In this document: positions 50,093-51,913 of the stretch, piece by piece
Layout: each line of letters begins with the position of its first letter
Position numbering within the stretch: the stretch's first letter is position 1
Made by a program: the position numbers and the translations under genes
Notes under the pieces: generated by a model
What the model was told of the DNA's origin: nothing
Database searches by the model: none
What the model saw: only the letters and a program-made list of their open reading frames with translations
From: Equadaptatus sp045642025
GTDB taxonomy: Bacteria > Synergistota > Synergistia > Synergistales > Synergistaceae
DNA length: 51,913 bases
Direction: 5' to 3'
Assembly (NCBI GenBank): GCA_045642025.1
Contig: JAZUIB010000025.1
Span: 1 to 51,913, forward strand

Positions 50093-51322
50093 ATGCCGCT
50101 GAATTGTTTTGCAGAGGTGCCGCCGTCGCCGAAGGTTTTGCTTGACGGTTATTCTGCCGCCGGTTTGGGGCTGAATGAGGATCAGCAGATTTTTGCCGTT
50201 TTGGAGAATGTTGAGGAGTGGACGAAGTATTATTGCGAGCATGGCGGCGGGATTGATACTATTATTCCGTATGTCCGTGATGAGGTGAAGAAGTGCGCCG
50301 TCGGAGGCAGAATTTCTGATGTTTTGATTAACAGAACGGTCGCAAAAACGTGGCATGCGCATAAGGCGGAGCACGGCAGCCTTGAGTCGGCAAGACGTCA
50401 GGAGCTTTACGCGCCGAACAGCTTTGACAGCGCGTTTAAGCAGACGGAGAGTTCTTGGAGAAGTCAGGGGCAGCTGTTTTGTTTCGGCATTGACGAGCTT
50501 GATAATGCCATGGGCGGCGGTGTTTATGAGGGGCAGATGCTTTCTGTTATCGGCAATCCGGGGAGTATGAAAACGTCTCTGCTTCTCAATGGTCTGCAGA
50601 GGTGGGTTGGAGACGGCGGAAACGGCGCTGTGCTGTTTTCTCTTGATATGGGCAGAGTGCCGATTATGGAACGTCTGCTTGCAAGAGAGATGGGCTGTTC
50701 TCCCGCTAAGGTTAAGGAGCTGGGGAAAATCGGCGCGCCTGAGTACGCGCGGGCAAGGGAGAGTCTGACGAACTTTTATGACGGCAGGCTGACGGTGCTT
50801 GAAAATGATCTGAATCTGCGCTGGACGGTGGAGAAGATAAAGGAGTATGCGGAGCGCAATGTTCCTAAGGTTGTCTGCATAGATTATCTCACGCTTTTGA
50901 AAGAGGGAGAGCAGTCAGATTTTGATATCGCAAATCATGCGACGGAGGAACTTTTAAGGCTTGCCAAGACGTACGGTTTTGCGCTTGTTGTTCTTTCCCA
51001 AATGTCTATGGAATCGCAGAGATTGCAGGCGCAGGGCGGAATGGGAGGCTCTGCGAGAGGCGGCGGCTATGTCAATGAACGCGCCGATATTGAAATTGAA
51101 CTGTTTAAAGATACGGGAGATGATGAAAACGGGCATGACCTCGGCGCGGAAATTATCGCGACGATAAAGAAAACGCGGAAAAACGGCGCGAACGGCAGTT
51201 TCAGGCTTGATTACATCGGTGAGCAGATGCGTTTTAAGTCAACGGCGGCAAAAGTCAGCAGAGTGAAAAGGAAGAAAAAGATTTTCGGTCATGCGGATAC
51301 AAGCTGGCACGGCGCGGCGTAA
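50093..51322 (+). CDS. DnaB-like phage replicative helicase
   Basis: The 409-residue protein has an N-terminal helical part and a RecA-type helicase core. It has FGIDELDNAMGGGVYEGQMLSVIGNPG, then Walker A GNPGSMKTS at about 154-162, Walker B VVCIDYLTLLKEG with Asp264, and LVVLSQMSMESQR (the Q/S arm). A segment with GGSARGGGYVNERADIEIEL comes before the basic C-terminus. It is shorter than DnaB of the chromosome (usually about 450) and lies right behind the initiator, typical of a phage or plasmid replication module. Confidence 0.85.
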   Translation: MPLNCFAEVPPSPKVLLDGYSAAGLGLNEDQQIFAVLENVEEWTKYYCEHGGGIDTIIPYVRDEVKKCAVGGRISDVLINRTVAKTWHAHKAEHGSLESARRQELYAPNSFDSAFKQTESSWRSQGQLFCFGIDELDNAMGGGVYEGQMLSVIGNPGSMKTSLLLNGLQRWVGDGGNGAVLFSLDMGRVPIMERLLAREMGCSPAKVKELGKIGAPEYARARESLTNFYDGRLTVLENDLNLRWTVEKIKEYAERNVPKVVCIDYLTLLKEGEQSDFDIANHATEELLRLAKTYGFALVVLSQMSMESQRLQAQGGMGGSARGGGYVNERADIEIELFKDTGDDENGHDLGAEIIATIKKTRKNGANGSFRLDYIGEQMRFKSTAAKVSRVKRKKKIFGHADTSWHGAA

Positions 51323-51331
51323 AACAGAAAA

Positions 51332-51387
51332 TTACCAATTACCAATTACCAAGTACCAATTACCAAGTACCAAGTACCGATTAGCGA
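51332..51387. repeat. Heptamer tandem repeat (8 units)
   Basis: Eight consecutive 7-base units of the type (T/G)TACCAA, degrading to GTACCGA and TTAGCGA at the end. The same family is at 1349-1376. Confidence 0.85.
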
Positions 51388-51440
51388 TTGAGGTGGGGCG
51401 CACGAAATAAAAGACGAAGATAATTTGAAGAAGGCGGCAG

Positions 51441-51480
51441 ACGCAGGGTAGAGAAAAAATCTCCGCCCTGCGTTTTTTTT
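51441..51480 (+). terminator. Terminator after the helicase gene
   Basis: ACGCAGGG (51441-51448) pairs with CCCTGCGT (51466-51473), with an inner GAGA/TCTC, followed by T residues. Confidence 0.85.
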
Positions 51481-51501
51481 GTTGTTTCTTTCGGATTTTT
51501 G

Positions 51502-51529
51502 TTGTATTTTACTGCTGCAATGATATAAT
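51502..51529 (+). promoter_or_regulatory. Promoter without a recognisable gene
   Basis: TTGTAT (51502-51507) and extended -10 TGATATAAT (51521-51529) are 16 bases apart. Only a four-codon frame (ATG 51571) and repeats follow. Confidence 0.6.
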
Positions 51530-51662
51530 AATTGTAGATTAAAATGTAACTGAATTTTAATTTTGGAGAGATGCGGCATTTTTAAGGCAATCACAAAATC
51601 AAAACTTCAATATTCAGTTTTTCAACGGTTTTGCCGCCCGATGACCGTCCGCAGAATGACAA

Positions 51663-51726
51663 ATCCCTGTCTTCCTGCGGTTTTTATCCCTGTCTTCCTG
51701 CGGTTTTTATCCCTGTCTTCCTGCGG
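51663..51726. repeat. 23-bp tandem repeat, about 2.8 copies
   Basis: ATCCCTGTCTTCCTGCGGTTTTT repeats at 51663, 51686 and 51709, leading into the structured repeat. Confidence 0.85.
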
Positions 51727-51913
51727 GACGCGAAGCGTCAGCGCAGGAACCAGCGTCTTTACGGGCTTTGCCCGTTGGGTTTTAAAAGATAACGACACTG
51801 GATTCTGCATCAAGTGCGGAATGACTGGTGGATGTGCGGAATGACTGTCCCTCTCGTCTTTCCGCGCGAAGCAACGCGGAGACGCGGAAACCAGCGGCTT
51901 TACAGACGAAGTC
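51720..51913. repeat. Dispersed structured repeat, copies 4 and 5 (5 cut by window edge)
   Basis: Copy 4 has CCTGCG/CGCAGG (51720-51725 with 51742-51747), with an inner GACGC-GAA-GCGTC, and ACGGGC-TTT-GCCCGT (51761-51775). Copy 5 (51846-51913) matches 38445-38512 with a single difference and runs off the window. Confidence 0.85.

Noticed and set aside
51563..51844. 93-codon frame at the end of the window
   Set aside because: It needs a TTG start and runs through the 23-base tandem repeat and structured repeat; no protein family resemblance.

Overview
The window looks like a chromosomal segment of an anaerobic, low-to-mid GC bacterium, most likely of the phylum Synergistota. This is inferred from gene content. 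Asp23, LCP and CD1247-type proteins give a Firmicutes flavour, but L27 has the plain MAHKKG start with no Prp protease gene between rplU and rpmA, which argues against Firmicutes. Type II secretion-like pseudopilins and DUF4416 are also present. No tRNA, rRNA or CRISPR array was seen.

Positions 1-2000 hold the tail of an unknown gene, a small basic minus-strand gene and a repeat-rich intergenic region. Positions 2.0-6.6 kb are a ribosome/housekeeping operon (rplU-rpmA-obgE-nadD-LCP-rsfS) bounded by a promoter and a terminator. Positions 6.6-10.1 kb carry a secretion/pilus ATPase and three pseudopilin-like genes. Positions 10.2-11.8 kb hold efp, a zinc-ribbon CD1247-type protein and Asp23. From 11.8 to 25.5 kb runs a long co-directional set: nusB, xseA, a decayed mtnA, ahcY, mtaD, alaS, ruvX, mutS, mutL, miaA. 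Positions 25.6-38.4 kb continue with ispH, rpsA, def, fmt, a Nudix gene, xerD, punA, tmk, holB, ricT, ftsY, a DUF4416 gene, purB and glpX.

From 38.4 kb the character changes to an accessory region. It has structured dispersed repeats, small secreted proteins, a DUF4143 ATPase, a RelBE-like toxin-antitoxin pair, an XRE regulator paired with a large nuclease-helicase (DUF2075) behind a multi-palindrome operator, and four tandem paralogous secreted proteins on the minus strand. It ends with a prophage-like control and replication module (S24 repressor, replication initiator, DnaB-like helicase) and more repeats running off the window edge.

Several genes work together. MtaD, AhcY and the lost MtnA belonged to S-adenosylmethionine by-product salvage, and PunA could supply the phosphorolysis step. 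MutS and an endonuclease-type MutL form a MutH-independent mismatch repair pair. Def and Fmt handle formyl-methionine. RsfS, ObgE, L21, L27, S1, EF-P and NusB concern ribosome assembly and translation. The most interesting items are the XRE/nuclease-helicase pair, the secreted paralog array with shared upstream elements, the mtnA pseudogene, and a dispersed repeat family whose hairpins vary in sequence but keep pairing.
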